Positions 1-8,116 of a stretch of 29,944 nt of DNA are shown in pieces. How positions within the stretch are numbered: the first letter of the stretch is position 1; every line of letters begins with the position of its first letter. Origin of the DNA: an uncultured Acetatifactor sp. (GTDB taxonomy: Bacteria; Bacillota; Clostridia; Lachnospirales; Lachnospiraceae); assembly GCA_910587755.1 (NCBI GenBank), contig CAJUNZ010000028.1, positions 1 to 29,944 of the forward strand, read 5' to 3'. A program made the translations under genes and the position numbers. The notes under the pieces were generated by a model. It saw only the letters and a list, made by a program, of their open reading frames with translations, searched no databases and had not been told where the DNA came from.

Positions 1-47
1 GACCACCGAGATCTACACTCTTTCCCTACACGACGCTCTTCCGATCT
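1..47. other. Illumina TruSeq/P5 adapter left in the assembly
   Basis: These bases match the last 47 nt of the 58-nt Illumina P5/TruSeq universal adapter and end in its well-known CTCTTCCGATCT terminus, after which genomic sequence starts. This is sequencing-library DNA, not part of the organism. Read on the minus strand it adds a spurious tail, IGRASCRERV, and a TAG stop to the gene that starts at 804. That peptide is a familiar sign of adapter contamination in protein databases. Confidence 0.98.
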
Positions 48-804
48 GTCCGCCGTGGCAGGATGCATAGCCGTTCCTGTTGGCCAGTGCCCATGCCATG
101 GTGAGAGTGCCCTTCTTGTGCTCGCCGAAATACTTCATGCCCAGGATAGCTGCACAGTTCTGGTTGGTATCAAAATAGCACAGGGTCAGAGGATCGCTCA
201 GGCAGCTGAAATCAACATCAGGGCTCTCGGTGGGTGTCCACTGAGGGTTGGAGAAGATGTAGATATCCGGCTCTTTACCTCCGCCGATGGGCTGGGATCC
301 CTTGTACATCTGCACATATTTGTCAGACATATACTGGAAGTTCAGCATCCAGTTATAGAGAAGATTCTCTTCGCCTTCCGGGATCAGCAGATGAGCCTTT
401 GCCATGAACTCAGGATCCAGTCCGATATAGCACTCTGCATGATACATCGTCTGCCAGCGAGTCTTGTAGATGGCATCCATGACCACTTTGTCAAGCTTGG
501 TCTCGTCCACACCGGGCTCGCCCTTAATGCGGCGTGCCGCAGCATAACGTCCTGTAACCGCACCGTCATTGAACAGCAGAACCTTGGCATCCCTCTCCAG
601 GCCGATCTCTTCCGCCCTGTACACAGGCATATCGGTGACAATGGTCCCCGGAGAATTCTTGGCCATCTCATAGGCCTCCTTCAGGGTATTCACCTTCACC
701 ACATTGTTGCCGTAGAAAGCGCCCTCAATGATAGAGCGTGTCCTGCTGAAGCCAGGCTTTCCGGCGCCGATTTCAGAAATCGGGTAATACGCTTTTGTTG
801 ACAT
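48..804 (-). CDS. ATP-type phosphoenolpyruvate carboxykinase-like protein, N-terminal part only
   Basis: About 252 genuine residues from ATG 804, preceded by an AAGGAGGA Shine-Dalgarno site. The gene is cut by the contig end; its last ten codons and stop would lie in adapter. Order of blocks resembles ATP-dependent PEP carboxykinase (decarboxylates oxaloacetate to PEP): a DGAVTGR segment matching the family's TGR substrate loop, a YHAECYIGLDPEF segment where the family has its CGADP-like strand, and ILGMKYFGEHKKG, which closely parallels the family's ILGTxYAGEMKKG just before the P-loop. The nucleotide-binding P-loop half (GxxGxGKT) is missing because the contig stops. The sequence is clearly divergent from the E. 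coli enzyme, so the family call is from motif order, not overall identity. It stands alone with its own promoter; the next gene upstream ends at 927. Confidence 0.6.
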
Positions 805-842
805 TGGTTACATCCTCCTTAAGTTTTTTCCTTGCTTTTCCT

Positions 843-871
843 ATTATCTCAAAACTGCCATAAAAAGTCAA
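843..871 (-). promoter_or_regulatory. Sigma-A promoter of the PEPCK-like gene
   Basis: On the minus strand, -35 TTGACT (866-871) and -10 GATAAT (843-848) are separated by exactly 17 bp. The -10 lies about 40 bp upstream of the ATG at 804. I see no convincing terminator for the aminopeptidase gene in the same 122-bp gap. Confidence 0.75.
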
Positions 872-926
872 GAATGGTTCCCGATTTTATAGCCTTTTAA
901 CAATTTATACTCACAATCTAAAACAT

Positions 927-2729
927 TTACTCTTCCCCCAGAGTCTCTCCCCGCAGCCACTCCCGTTCCTCCTGGTCCAGATAGGGAGAAAGCTTCTCAT
1001 AGACCTCCCTCTGATAGCTGTGCAGGTAAGCCTTCTGGGTCTCGGTCAGATATCTCTCGTCCACAGCCTCCCTGTCCACAGGCACCCAGGTGAGGGTTCT
1101 GAAGTGCATAAACTGGCCGTATTCGTTCTTCTCCCCCTTCTCCACCACCATCACATTCTCAATGCGGATGCCGTGGCTTCCCTCCACATAGATGCCGGGC
1201 TCGTTGGTCACATCCATGCCCGCCTCCAGGACAGCTTCCTGCCTGCCCTCAATATAGCGCCAGGACAGCCCCTGGGGGCCTTCATGCACATTGAGAGTAT
1301 AGCCCACTCCGTGCCCTGTGCCGCACTTATAGTCAAGTCCCATATCCCAGATGGGCTGACGGGCCAGAATGTCCAGGTTGCGGCCGGTGCAGCCGTGGAG
1401 CCAGCGGGCGTTGGTCATCTGCAGCATTCCCGCCGCCACCAGGGTGTAGTGTTTCCTCTCCTGGTCGGAGACGGGGCCCAGGACAATGGTCCTGGTCACA
1501 TCCGTGGTGCCTCCCAGGTACTGTCCCCCGGAGTCCACCAGAAGCATTCCCTCCGGGGCCAGAACCGCATGGTTCTCCGGGGTGGCCTCATAGTGCATCA
1601 TGGCCCCGTTGGCCCTGTATCCCGCTATGGTGGGGAAGGACAGATCCAGAAATTCCGGAATCTCCCTCCGGAACTCCTCCAGCCGGTCTGCCGCAGAGAT
1701 CTCCGTGATCTCCATTTTCCCGATATTTTTCTTCAGCCAGTAAATAAATTTCGTCAGCGCCACACTGTCCTTCAGGTAGATCTCCTCCATATGGGCCAGT
1801 TCCACCGGATTCTTTACCGCCTTCAGAAGCTCCGTGGGATTTTTCTTCTCCACAGGAGTCTGCTTTTCCGACAGGATCTTATACACACAGTAGCTGCAGT
1901 GGCGCAGGTCCAGAAGCACCTTGCCCCCTTCCGGCAACGCCTTTAAGTACTCCGTCACGGTATTGTACTCTTCCACCCGGACGCCCCTGGAGGCCAGATA
2001 CTCCGCCGTCTCCTTCTCCAGAGCGCCCGTGTTTACAAAGAGCACCGTGTTCTCCCTGGTAAAATACCCATAGCACATGGCCACAGGATTGCACTCCACG
2101 TCACAGCCCCGGATGTTGAAAAGCCACATAAGGTCGTCCAGTTTTGTCAGCAGGAAACTGTCCGCTCCCTCTTTCTCCACCTTCTCCATCACGTCCCCGC
2201 GCTTGTCCTCGAAGCTTCTACCCGCCAGATCCTCCGGCAGCAGACGCACTTTTCCCGCCGGGAAGGCCGGCCTGTCCTGCCAGATTTCCTCCGCCAGATC
2301 CCTGTCGTAGGCCAGCACAATGTGCTTTCCCTCCAGTTTTTTCTCCAGATCCTTTCCGCCGGAAGCGCTGATAACCCTGCCGTCAAAGCCAAGGGTCTGC
2401 CCCTCCTGCATCCTGTCCCGGAGAAAGTCTTCCAGGGTGGGAACACCCTCGTCCTGCATGCGGAACAGCTCCACCGTGGTGCCCTCCAGTTCCCTCTCGG
2501 CCTGGATAAAATATCTGCCGTCCGTCCACAGGCCGGCCCCCTCCTGCCACACAAGCAGAGTGCCGTTGGACCCTGTAAAGCCGCAGAAATACTCCCTCAC
2601 CTTAAAATAATCGTTCACATACTCCGAATTGTGAAAATCTGCGGTGGGTATCATATAGTAGTCAATGCCCGCCGCAGCCATTGCCCCCCTGAGGGCTTTC
2701 AGTCTCTCCCTCACCGTCTGGTTCTCCAT
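927..2729 (-). CDS. Xaa-Pro aminopeptidase (aminopeptidase P, M24B)
   Basis: 600-aa cytoplasmic metallopeptidase that removes an N-terminal residue preceding proline. The N-terminal creatinase-like domain begins at once (RLKALRGAMAAAGIDYYMIPT, TDGRYFIQAE) and is followed by a second such domain and the C-terminal pita-bread catalytic domain. The dinuclear metal ligands are all visible: Asp in DSGGQYLGGTTDVTRT (two Asp), His in GTGHGVG, Glu in TNEPGIY and Glu in RIEN. Length fits the long three-domain aminopeptidase P type. I chose ATG 2729 (protein starts MENQ) because a GAGAGG site sits 9 nt upstream; an in-frame extension to 2804 is possible but has no ribosome site. It follows deoC after 145 nt and probably ends the thrC transcript, with a role in peptide salvage. 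No odd residues noticed. Confidence 0.93.
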   Translation of the reverse strand: MENQTVRERLKALRGAMAAAGIDYYMIPTADFHNSEYVNDYFKVREYFCGFTGSNGTLLVWQEGAGLWTDGRYFIQAERELEGTTVELFRMQDEGVPTLEDFLRDRMQEGQTLGFDGRVISASGGKDLEKKLEGKHIVLAYDRDLAEEIWQDRPAFPAGKVRLLPEDLAGRSFEDKRGDVMEKVEKEGADSFLLTKLDDLMWLFNIRGCDVECNPVAMCYGYFTRENTVLFVNTGALEKETAEYLASRGVRVEEYNTVTEYLKALPEGGKVLLDLRHCSYCVYKILSEKQTPVEKKNPTELLKAVKNPVELAHMEEIYLKDSVALTKFIYWLKKNIGKMEITEISAADRLEEFRREIPEFLDLSFPTIAGYRANGAMMHYEATPENHAVLAPEGMLLVDSGGQYLGGTTDVTRTIVLGPVSDQERKHYTLVAAGMLQMTNARWLHGCTGRNLDILARQPIWDMGLDYKCGTGHGVGYTLNVHEGPQGLSWRYIEGRQEAVLEAGMDVTNEPGIYVEGSHGIRIENVMVVEKGEKNEYGQFMHFRTLTWVPVDREAVDERYLTETQKAYLHSYQREVYEKLSPYLDQEEREWLRGETLGEE

Positions 2730-2754
2730 GGCTCTCATCCTCTCTCTTTTTGCC

Positions 2755-2794
2755 GAAAACCGTTCCCGGGGCACTCCCCCTTCACCGGTTTTTC
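2755..2794. other. Nested hairpin in the deoC-aminopeptidase spacer
   Basis: GAAAACCG (2755-2762) pairs with CGGTTTTTC (2786-2794), with one extra base in the right arm. Inside it GGGG (2768-2771) pairs with CCCC (2776-2779) around a CACT loop. It occupies the 145-nt gap between deoC and the aminopeptidase gene. On the minus strand no T-run follows, so it is not an ordinary terminator there. It could mark an mRNA processing or stability point. On the plus strand T's lie within the right arm, but no plus-strand gene precedes it. Confidence 0.4.
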
Positions 2795-2874
2795 CGCTCT
2801 TCATCTCCGGCTTCCGTGTTCCGCTCCCAATCCCTGGCGCAAAAGCTCACACCGCCCGTCCCCTGCTGCGGCCC

Positions 2875-3525
2875 TCAGCTCTCAGCGCACAGACCCACGG
2901 CCCTGGATGTGCCCACTCTGTCACATCCCAGCTCCAGATACATCTCCAGGTCTTCCAGGGTGGAAATGCCCCCGGCGGCCTTGATCTTCACCCCGGGCCC
3001 GATATGCTTTTGGAACAGCTCCACATCTTCTCTCACAGCTCCTCCGGTGCCGAAGCCTGTGGACGTCTTGATATAGTCCGCCCCGGCATTTGTGACCGCC
3101 CGGCACATGGCGATTTTCTCTTCCTCTGTCAGGTAGCAGGCCTCCACAATCACTTTCAGCACATGCCCCCCGCAGGCTTCCTTTATGGCCCGGATCTCCT
3201 GTTCCACCTTGTGGTACAGTCCGGCCTTCACGTCACCGATATTGACCACCATGTCAATCTCGCCGCAGCCCTCCCTCAGAGCCTGCGCCACCTCCGCAAG
3301 CTTGGCCTCCGTGACACTGTAGCCTAAGGGAAATCCCACCACAGTGCAGATGTTCAGCTGATTTCCAAAGGTTTCATGGACCCTTTTCACATAGGAAGGG
3401 GGAATACACACACTGGCCGTGTGGTATTTTACAGCTTCCCGGCAGAGCTTTTCCACGTCCTCCCAGACCGCAAACGGTTTCAGCAGTGTGTGGTCCACCT
3501 TTTTCAGCATCTCTTCTCTTGTCAT
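2875..3525 (-). CDS. deoC: Deoxyribose-phosphate aldolase
   Basis: 216-aa class I aldolase splitting 2-deoxyribose-5-phosphate into acetaldehyde and glyceraldehyde-3-phosphate, the last step of deoxynucleoside salvage. Key residues are present: Asp91 in EIDMVVNIG, the Schiff-base Lys153 in YIKTSTGF, and the activating Lys182 in KIKAAGGI. The length is typical for short bacterial DeoC. Start ATG 3525 (MTREEM) agrees with the family N-terminus and has a GGAAAGGG site upstream; the frame stays open further upstream into thrC but that is not needed. It lies 23 nt after the thrC stop, so the two are probably co-transcribed, an unusual pairing of threonine synthesis with nucleoside catabolism. No pentose or nucleoside phosphorylase genes are nearby. 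Confidence 0.96.
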   Translation of the reverse strand: MTREEMLKKVDHTLLKPFAVWEDVEKLCREAVKYHTASVCIPPSYVKRVHETFGNQLNICTVVGFPLGYSVTEAKLAEVAQALREGCGEIDMVVNIGDVKAGLYHKVEQEIRAIKEACGGHVLKVIVEACYLTEEEKIAMCRAVTNAGADYIKTSTGFGTGGAVREDVELFQKHIGPGVKIKAAGGISTLEDLEMYLELGCDRVGTSRAVGLCAES

Positions 3526-3548
3526 GCCAATCCCTTTCCGCTTCAATC

Positions 3549-5075
3549 TCAGATTCCCAGAAATTCTCTCACTACCTTCTCCATCTGTGCCACATCGCAC
3601 TCCCTGCAGTGGACCACCGGCGCGGTGCGGATCTCCTCCACCGCCTGGGGAACCTTTACCCCGGAAAGCCTGGACAACTCATCCGCCAGGGCAAAATCTC
3701 TCTCACAGTCAGAGCTCTCCCCGGTTCCTGCAGCTTTCTCCGAAAGAGCCCCCATGACGCTTCGGGTAAATTTGAAAGGACTGGCTGTGGAGGCCACCAC
3801 CGCCGCCCCTCTGTCCCCTGTATCCTGGAGATATTTCCGATAAACTGCACTGGCCACGGCGGTATGGGTATCCACCACATAGCCCCACTCCCGGTATAGC
3901 CTGTCAATCTCCGCCGCCGTCTCCTCCTGGGAGGCATAACCGCCATAAAAGTCAGAGAGCTCCGCCCTCATCCCCTCTGTGATATCGTAACATCCCCGGC
4001 CGCTGAGCGCCTCCATAAGCGCCCTTGTGCCGGGACCGTCCTCCCCGCCGATATGGTACACCAGGCGCTCCAGGTTGCTGGACACCAGAATATCCATGGA
4101 AGGGGAGGAAGTCAGCACAAATTCTCTCCTTCTGTCATAGGTGCCCGTGCGCAGAAAATCATAGAGCACTCTGTTCTCATTGGAAGCACAGATCAGCTTC
4201 CCTATGGGCAGCCCCATCTTTTTGGCGTAGTAAGCCGCCAGAATGTTCCCGAAATTTCCCGTGGGCACCACCACATTTATGGGCTCTCCCTCTGTGATCC
4301 GGCCCTTCCTGAGCAGCTTCCCATAGGCATGGACATAGTAGACAATCTGGGGCACCAGCCTGCCGATATTGATGGAGTTTGCCGAAGAGAAACGCAGACC
4401 TGCCGCCTCCATCTCCCCGCCCAGCTTCCGGTCCGAAAATATCTTCTTCACCCCTGTCTGAGCATCGTCAAAATTTCCGTGAATGCCCACCACCAGGGTA
4501 TTCTCCCCCTTCTGCGTCACCATCTGTCTCTCCTGGATGGGACTGACCCCGGACTTAGGGTAAAACACTATGATCTTCGTGCCCTCCACCCCGGCAAATC
4601 CTGCCAGGGCCGCCTTTCCCGTGTCACCGGATGTGGCGGTGAGGATGACAATCTCTTCCTGGCTCTGGTTTTTCCTGGCCGCCGTCAGCATCAGGTGGGG
4701 CAGAATGGACAGGGCCATGTCCTTGAACGCGATGGTGGGGCCATGGAACAGCTCCAGATACCAGACGCCCCCCGCCTCCACAAGCGGAGTCAGCTCCTTC
4801 GTGTCAAACTTGGCGTCATACGCCTTCCCGATACAGTCCTCCAGTTCCTCCCTGGTGAAATCCGTCAGAAACAGCTTCATCACCTCATAGGCAGTCTGCC
4901 CATAATCCATCTCTGCCAGCTCTCCCAGGCTCCTGTCCAGGGCCGGAACATGATCCGGCACAAACAGTCCCCCGTCCTCCGCAAGCCCCTTCAGTATGGC
5001 CTGGGAAGCCTTCACCGGCTCCCCCATTCCCCGGGTACTGTGGTATAACACTTCTAAAGGTTTCTTCTCTTCCAT
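3549..5075 (-). CDS. thrC: Threonine synthase
   Basis: 508-aa PLP enzyme converting O-phosphohomoserine to threonine. It has the N-terminal YHSTRG segment typical of the longer threonine synthase class, the PLP lysine Lys118 in HGPTIAFKDMA, the phosphate-binding SGDTGKAA loop, and a PTGNFGN segment that contacts PLP. ATG 5075 (MEEKKP) is preferred: GAGAGGAA lies 7 nt upstream, and a sigma-A promoter ends about 90 nt upstream, which excludes the longer in-frame extension to 5234. First gene of the thrC-deoC-aminopeptidase transcript. The leader is too short for a T-box. No homoserine kinase or dehydrogenase is linked here. Confidence 0.96.
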   Translation of the reverse strand: MEEKKPLEVLYHSTRGMGEPVKASQAILKGLAEDGGLFVPDHVPALDRSLGELAEMDYGQTAYEVMKLFLTDFTREELEDCIGKAYDAKFDTKELTPLVEAGGVWYLELFHGPTIAFKDMALSILPHLMLTAARKNQSQEEIVILTATSGDTGKAALAGFAGVEGTKIIVFYPKSGVSPIQERQMVTQKGENTLVVGIHGNFDDAQTGVKKIFSDRKLGGEMEAAGLRFSSANSINIGRLVPQIVYYVHAYGKLLRKGRITEGEPINVVVPTGNFGNILAAYYAKKMGLPIGKLICASNENRVLYDFLRTGTYDRRREFVLTSSPSMDILVSSNLERLVYHIGGEDGPGTRALMEALSGRGCYDITEGMRAELSDFYGGYASQEETAAEIDRLYREWGYVVDTHTAVASAVYRKYLQDTGDRGAAVVASTASPFKFTRSVMGALSEKAAGTGESSDCERDFALADELSRLSGVKVPQAVEEIRTAPVVHCRECDVAQMEKVVREFLGI

Positions 5076-5166
5076 GATAATATTCCTCTCCCGCCGTATT
5101 GGACTGCTTTTATTCACATTCCCGCCTCTTCCGCGCAGTTTGCAGACACCATTCTTCCGGTTAAAA

Positions 5167-5195
5167 ATTATAGCATACTTCCATTTTCTGCGCAA
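5167..5195 (-). promoter_or_regulatory. thrC: Extended -10 promoter of thrC
   Basis: On the minus strand, -35 TTGCGC (5190-5195), 17-bp spacer, and a perfect -10 TATAAT (5167-5172) preceded by TGC, the extended -10 signature. It sits about 90 nt upstream of the thrC ATG and points at it. Confidence 0.8.
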
Positions 5196-5261
5196 GTTTT
5201 GAAAAAGCGCGCCGCTAAACCATAGTATAACCAAATTCCTCCCCCGGTCAGGATAACCGGA

Positions 5262-6029
5262 CTACTTAAAAAACTCATGTCCACCATGGGCAAAGAGAAA
5301 AGTCAGCTGTTCGTCAAACCACTTCATCTTGTCCCTGTCGGCATATTTTCTGGCCGCAAAGTAGAGAGCCCCCTGGGAAATATCCTCCCCCATCAACGCC
5401 CTTCCCACCGCGCTGACCGTCTCGTCGCTGATCTCCACCCGGTAATAACTTCCGTTGGAAACGGGAGAAAACTGCGTCACCCCCTTTTCCTTCTGAAAAA
5501 CCACACCGGACACCGTGTCCGGAAATGCATCGTTCTCCACCCGGTTTAACACCACATTTGCCACCAGAAGCTTCCCCTCCTCGTCCTCATTTCCGGCCTC
5601 CGCCTCCACAATCCGCAGCAAAACTCCCATCTCATCATCGGATAATTCATAGGCATAGTGAAATTCCAGGACATTATAGTCCACAACCCTCTGCCCCGAC
5701 ACGGCAACCCCCGTTATCCCCAGTCCACCCTGACTGAAAGTCGGGGTGGACTTACTTCCATAGCTCTCAGCCCCTTCCTGTACATTCTGAAGCCCTTCCA
5801 GATCAATCTCAAGGCCCTCCTGTTCCTTTGCCAGTGCCTCCCGGGCCATCTCCCCGGCCAGAGCTTCCTCCCTCTCCTTTGCCTTCTCTTCCAGTTCCCA
5901 CAGTTCCAGCTTCAGACGCTGCACCGGCTCAGAATACAGCCTGGCCGCATCCACCCCTCTGACACACAGAAGACAGGCCAGAAACATAGAACTCCCAAGC
6001 ACCAGAAGACCAACCGCTTTTCTATACAT
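5262..6029 (-). CDS. SleB-type cell wall hydrolase, membrane-anchored
   Basis: 255 aa. Residues about 5-28 form a hydrophobic signal/anchor helix (LLVLGSSMFLACLLCV). A charged, coiled-coil-like Glu/Ala-rich stretch follows (about 38-75), then a linker, then a C-terminal Hydrolase_2 (SleB/CwlJ) domain from about 130: LLRIVEAEAGNEDEEGK with the catalytic Glu of this family, VANVVLNRV, FPDTVSGVVF, QFSPV, and the final GGHEFFK. This family cuts cortex or vegetative peptidoglycan outside the membrane. Together with the GH25 gene just upstream it forms a small wall-remodelling pair, though a terminator separates them, so it probably has its own promoter in 6030-6128, where I found no clear -35/-10. 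Lacking the typical peptidoglycan-binding repeats of SleB, it need not be germination-specific. Confidence 0.85.
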   Translation of the reverse strand: MYRKAVGLLVLGSSMFLACLLCVRGVDAARLYSEPVQRLKLELWELEEKAKEREEALAGEMAREALAKEQEGLEIDLEGLQNVQEGAESYGSKSTPTFSQGGLGITGVAVSGQRVVDYNVLEFHYAYELSDDEMGVLLRIVEAEAGNEDEEGKLLVANVVLNRVENDAFPDTVSGVVFQKEKGVTQFSPVSNGSYYRVEISDETVSAVGRALMGEDISQGALYFAARKYADRDKMKWFDEQLTFLFAHGGHEFFK

Positions 6030-6128
6030 ATTTTTTCCGTTCCTTCCTGCGGACAGAAGCCTTTAAACTGCCGGAAAATAACCTGCGTTCACATCTTTCC
6101 TCATGCCTGTCCGATATTTCAATATATG

Positions 6129-6157
6129 AAAAGGGCCTGAGAATTATTCCCAGGCCC
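6129..6157 (-). terminator. Intrinsic terminator after the GH25 gene / rnf operon
   Basis: On the minus strand GGGCCTG (6151-6157) pairs with CAGGCCC (6133-6139) around an 11-nt AT-rich loop and is followed by TTTT. It lies 37 nt after the GH25 stop codon and marks the 3' end of the rnf-GH25 transcript. Confidence 0.75.
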
Positions 6158-6193
6158 CTGTTCTTTCAGGCAGAAAATGTCATTTTTTTAGAC

Positions 6194-7282
6194 TTATTTC
6201 TCCGAATAATTGATAAAACTGATATCCATGTTCACATATCCGGCGATGCCGTCCACGCTTCCCTGGAAGCTGTACTGCCACATGCCAAACTTATAGGGAT
6301 AGTCCGGAATGTCCGCTCCCTGGGAATACCACACATCATAGGCTGTCAGCTTGGACATGTCAATCTCCTTCAGCAGCCACTCCTTGTTGCCGTAGATCAG
6401 AGTTTTGTACCCCGCCGCAGAGATGGTGTCCAGAAAAGCCTTGGTGATCTCCGTCCTCTCGGCCCTGGTGAGGGAGTCCGTCCTGGCGGTGTCATTTTCA
6501 ATCAGCTCCATGTCAAAGGCCACAGGATAGGAAATCTGGTACTCACCCAGACTCTCTATGACCATATTGGCCTCCTCCACGGCTTCCTCCGGGGTGATGG
6601 CCTGGGAGAAAAAGTAGACGCCCACATCCAGCCCTGCATCCGTGGCTCTCTTGATATTGTCGTTGAAATACTCGTCCAGAATCAGCTGCCCTGTGCCGTA
6701 GCCCCTGGCCCCCACCCGCAGCATGACAAACTCTATCCCCGCCTTCTTCACCTTCACAAAGTCCACATAGTCCTGGAACTTGGAGATATCCACCCCCACA
6801 TAGGAAGTCTTCCGCCCGTCCTCAAAGTATTTCATCAGATTGGACTGGCAGACCAGTTTGGTAAAGTCATACTCATGTTTCGGCAGATAAGGACTGATCC
6901 TCACCCACTCCTCCCTGCCGTCAGAGTACTGCACCAGGGTATGCTTCCCATCCGTGGAAGGATCCTCCTCCACCACAGCTTCCGGCGTGGCCGTGGGCTG
7001 GGGCGTGCTGGTGGGCTCAGGGTACATGTCCCAAAAATCCAGATCCTCCGGATGGAGGCCGCTGCCCTGAAGCAGCTCCTCTATATCCGGACGGCTGGCG
7101 CCGCCGCCCGCCACGGTAGCCTGTATGGGCGGATTCTGCCTGGGGCCGCTTACGGGACGGGGTGTGTTCATAAAGAGCACCATCATCAGAATCGCCGCCA
7201 CAAAAATGGACACCGCCACAATGGACGTCACCACAGTAGGCGTCAGGCCGGACTGGTCGTCAAAATCTTCTGGCATCCTCAC
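6194..7282 (-). CDS. Membrane-anchored GH25 muramidase (lysozyme family)
   Basis: About 362 aa. A short cytoplasmic tail is followed by one membrane helix (VVTSIVAVSIFVAAILMMVLF, about residues 18-38), a Pro/Thr-rich linker (PEPTSTPQPTATPEA), and a C-terminal GH25 domain from about residue 165: YVGVDISKFQ, EFVMLRVGARGYG, DVGVYFFSQA, and the acidic active-site strand FDMELI. GH25 enzymes cleave the MurNAc-GlcNAc bond of peptidoglycan. The frame is open to GTG 7291, but AAGGAGG (7291-7297) overlaps that codon; the GTG at 7282 lies 8 nt after it and is the best start, with ATG 7276 as alternative. It follows rnfB by only 21 nt and ends at a terminator, so it is probably read from the rnf promoter. 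Confidence 0.88.
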   Translation of the reverse strand: MRMPEDFDDQSGLTPTVVTSIVAVSIFVAAILMMVLFMNTPRPVSGPRQNPPIQATVAGGGASRPDIEELLQGSGLHPEDLDFWDMYPEPTSTPQPTATPEAVVEEDPSTDGKHTLVQYSDGREEWVRISPYLPKHEYDFTKLVCQSNLMKYFEDGRKTSYVGVDISKFQDYVDFVKVKKAGIEFVMLRVGARGYGTGQLILDEYFNDNIKRATDAGLDVGVYFFSQAITPEEAVEEANMVIESLGEYQISYPVAFDMELIENDTARTDSLTRAERTEITKAFLDTISAAGYKTLIYGNKEWLLKEIDMSKLTAYDVWYSQGADIPDYPYKFGMWQYSFQGSVDGIAGYVNMDISFINYSEK

Positions 7283-7303
7283 AGTTTCCACCTCCTTGCC
7301 AAA

Positions 7304-8101
7304 TCAAAACTTCTTCACACATTTCTTGGGGCACTTCTCCGCGCAGGCCCCGCAGCCGGAGCACTTATCCTGGTCAATGGATGCGTGAAAATCCGCCACA
7401 GCCACCGCCTGCTCCGGACAGTTCTTTGCGCAGATCCCGCAGCCGATGCAGCCCGTCTGGCAGGCCTTCATGGTCACAGGTCCCTTGTCCGTGGAACTGC
7501 AGGCCACCGCATATTTCGCGTCATAGGGGATCAGGGAGATCAGGTGCTTCGGACACACTGCCACACATTTCCCGCAGGCCTTGCAGGCCTCTCTGTCCAC
7601 CACGGCCACTCCGTTTTCGATATGTACGGCGTCAAAAGGACAGGCAGCCACACAGGTGCCAAAGCCCAGACACCCGCTGCCGCAGGACTTGGGCCCGCCC
7701 CCGGGCACAAACCCTGCCATTCGGCAGTCCTCTGCACCGCAGTAGTCATAATCCTGTTTCGCCTTCTCACAGTCCCCCATGCAGGCCACAAAAGCAGTCA
7801 TCCTCCTGGATGTTCCCGCCTCCACGCCCATGATGGCGGCGATCTTACTTCCCACGGCCTCCCCGCCCACAGGACAGGCATTCACCAAAGCCTCCCCTTT
7901 GGCGATGGCTGCCGCCAGGCCGGAACACCCTGCGTAGCCGCAGCCCCCGCAGTTATTTCCCGGCAGAGCCGCCAGCACGGCCTCCTCTTTTTCGTCCACT
8001 TCCACTTTAAATTTTATTCCTGCCGCTCCCAGAAAGAGCCCCACAAAAATGCCCGTCACCCCCACCACGGCGGCAGCGGCCAAAATACCCATCACACTCA
8101 T
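7304..8101 (-). CDS. rnfB: Rnf complex subunit B (multi-cluster ferredoxin subunit)
   Basis: 265 aa. One N-terminal membrane helix (about 5-27) anchors a cytoplasmic iron-sulfur protein. It has the RnfB N-terminal [4Fe-4S] domain (NNCGGCGYAGCS ... NACPVGG) and then four ferredoxin-type motifs: CGSGCLGFGTCVAACP, CKACGKCVAVCP, CIGCGICAKNCP and CSGCGACAEKCP. Known role of the family: entry of electrons from reduced ferredoxin into the membrane Rnf pump. The start has GGGGGAGG 4 nt upstream. Last rnf gene, 15 nt after rnfA, and followed 21 nt later by the GH25 gene. The protein ends in a basic KKCVKKF tail. Confidence 0.97.
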   Translation of the reverse strand: MSVMGILAAAAVVGVTGIFVGLFLGAAGIKFKVEVDEKEEAVLAALPGNNCGGCGYAGCSGLAAAIAKGEALVNACPVGGEAVGSKIAAIMGVEAGTSRRMTAFVACMGDCEKAKQDYDYCGAEDCRMAGFVPGGGPKSCGSGCLGFGTCVAACPFDAVHIENGVAVVDREACKACGKCVAVCPKHLISLIPYDAKYAVACSSTDKGPVTMKACQTGCIGCGICAKNCPEQAVAVADFHASIDQDKCSGCGACAEKCPKKCVKKF

Positions 8102-8116
8102 CTGTCCTCCCCCTTA

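Noticed and set aside
55..801. Long plus-strand open frames opposite real genes (also at 1020-1946, 4053-5048, 6875-8131, 17473-18744, 19452-20915, 22525-23925, 25190-26854)
   Set aside because: They mirror strongly supported minus-strand genes with intact motifs, have His/Pro/Arg/Gln-rich unnatural composition and lack ribosome sites; they arise from GC-rich codon use.
5076..5160. Leader peptide or T-box before thrC
   Set aside because: A 12-codon frame (MVSANCAEEAGM) exists in the leader but has no Thr run, and the ~90-nt leader is too short for a T-box and has no attenuator pair.
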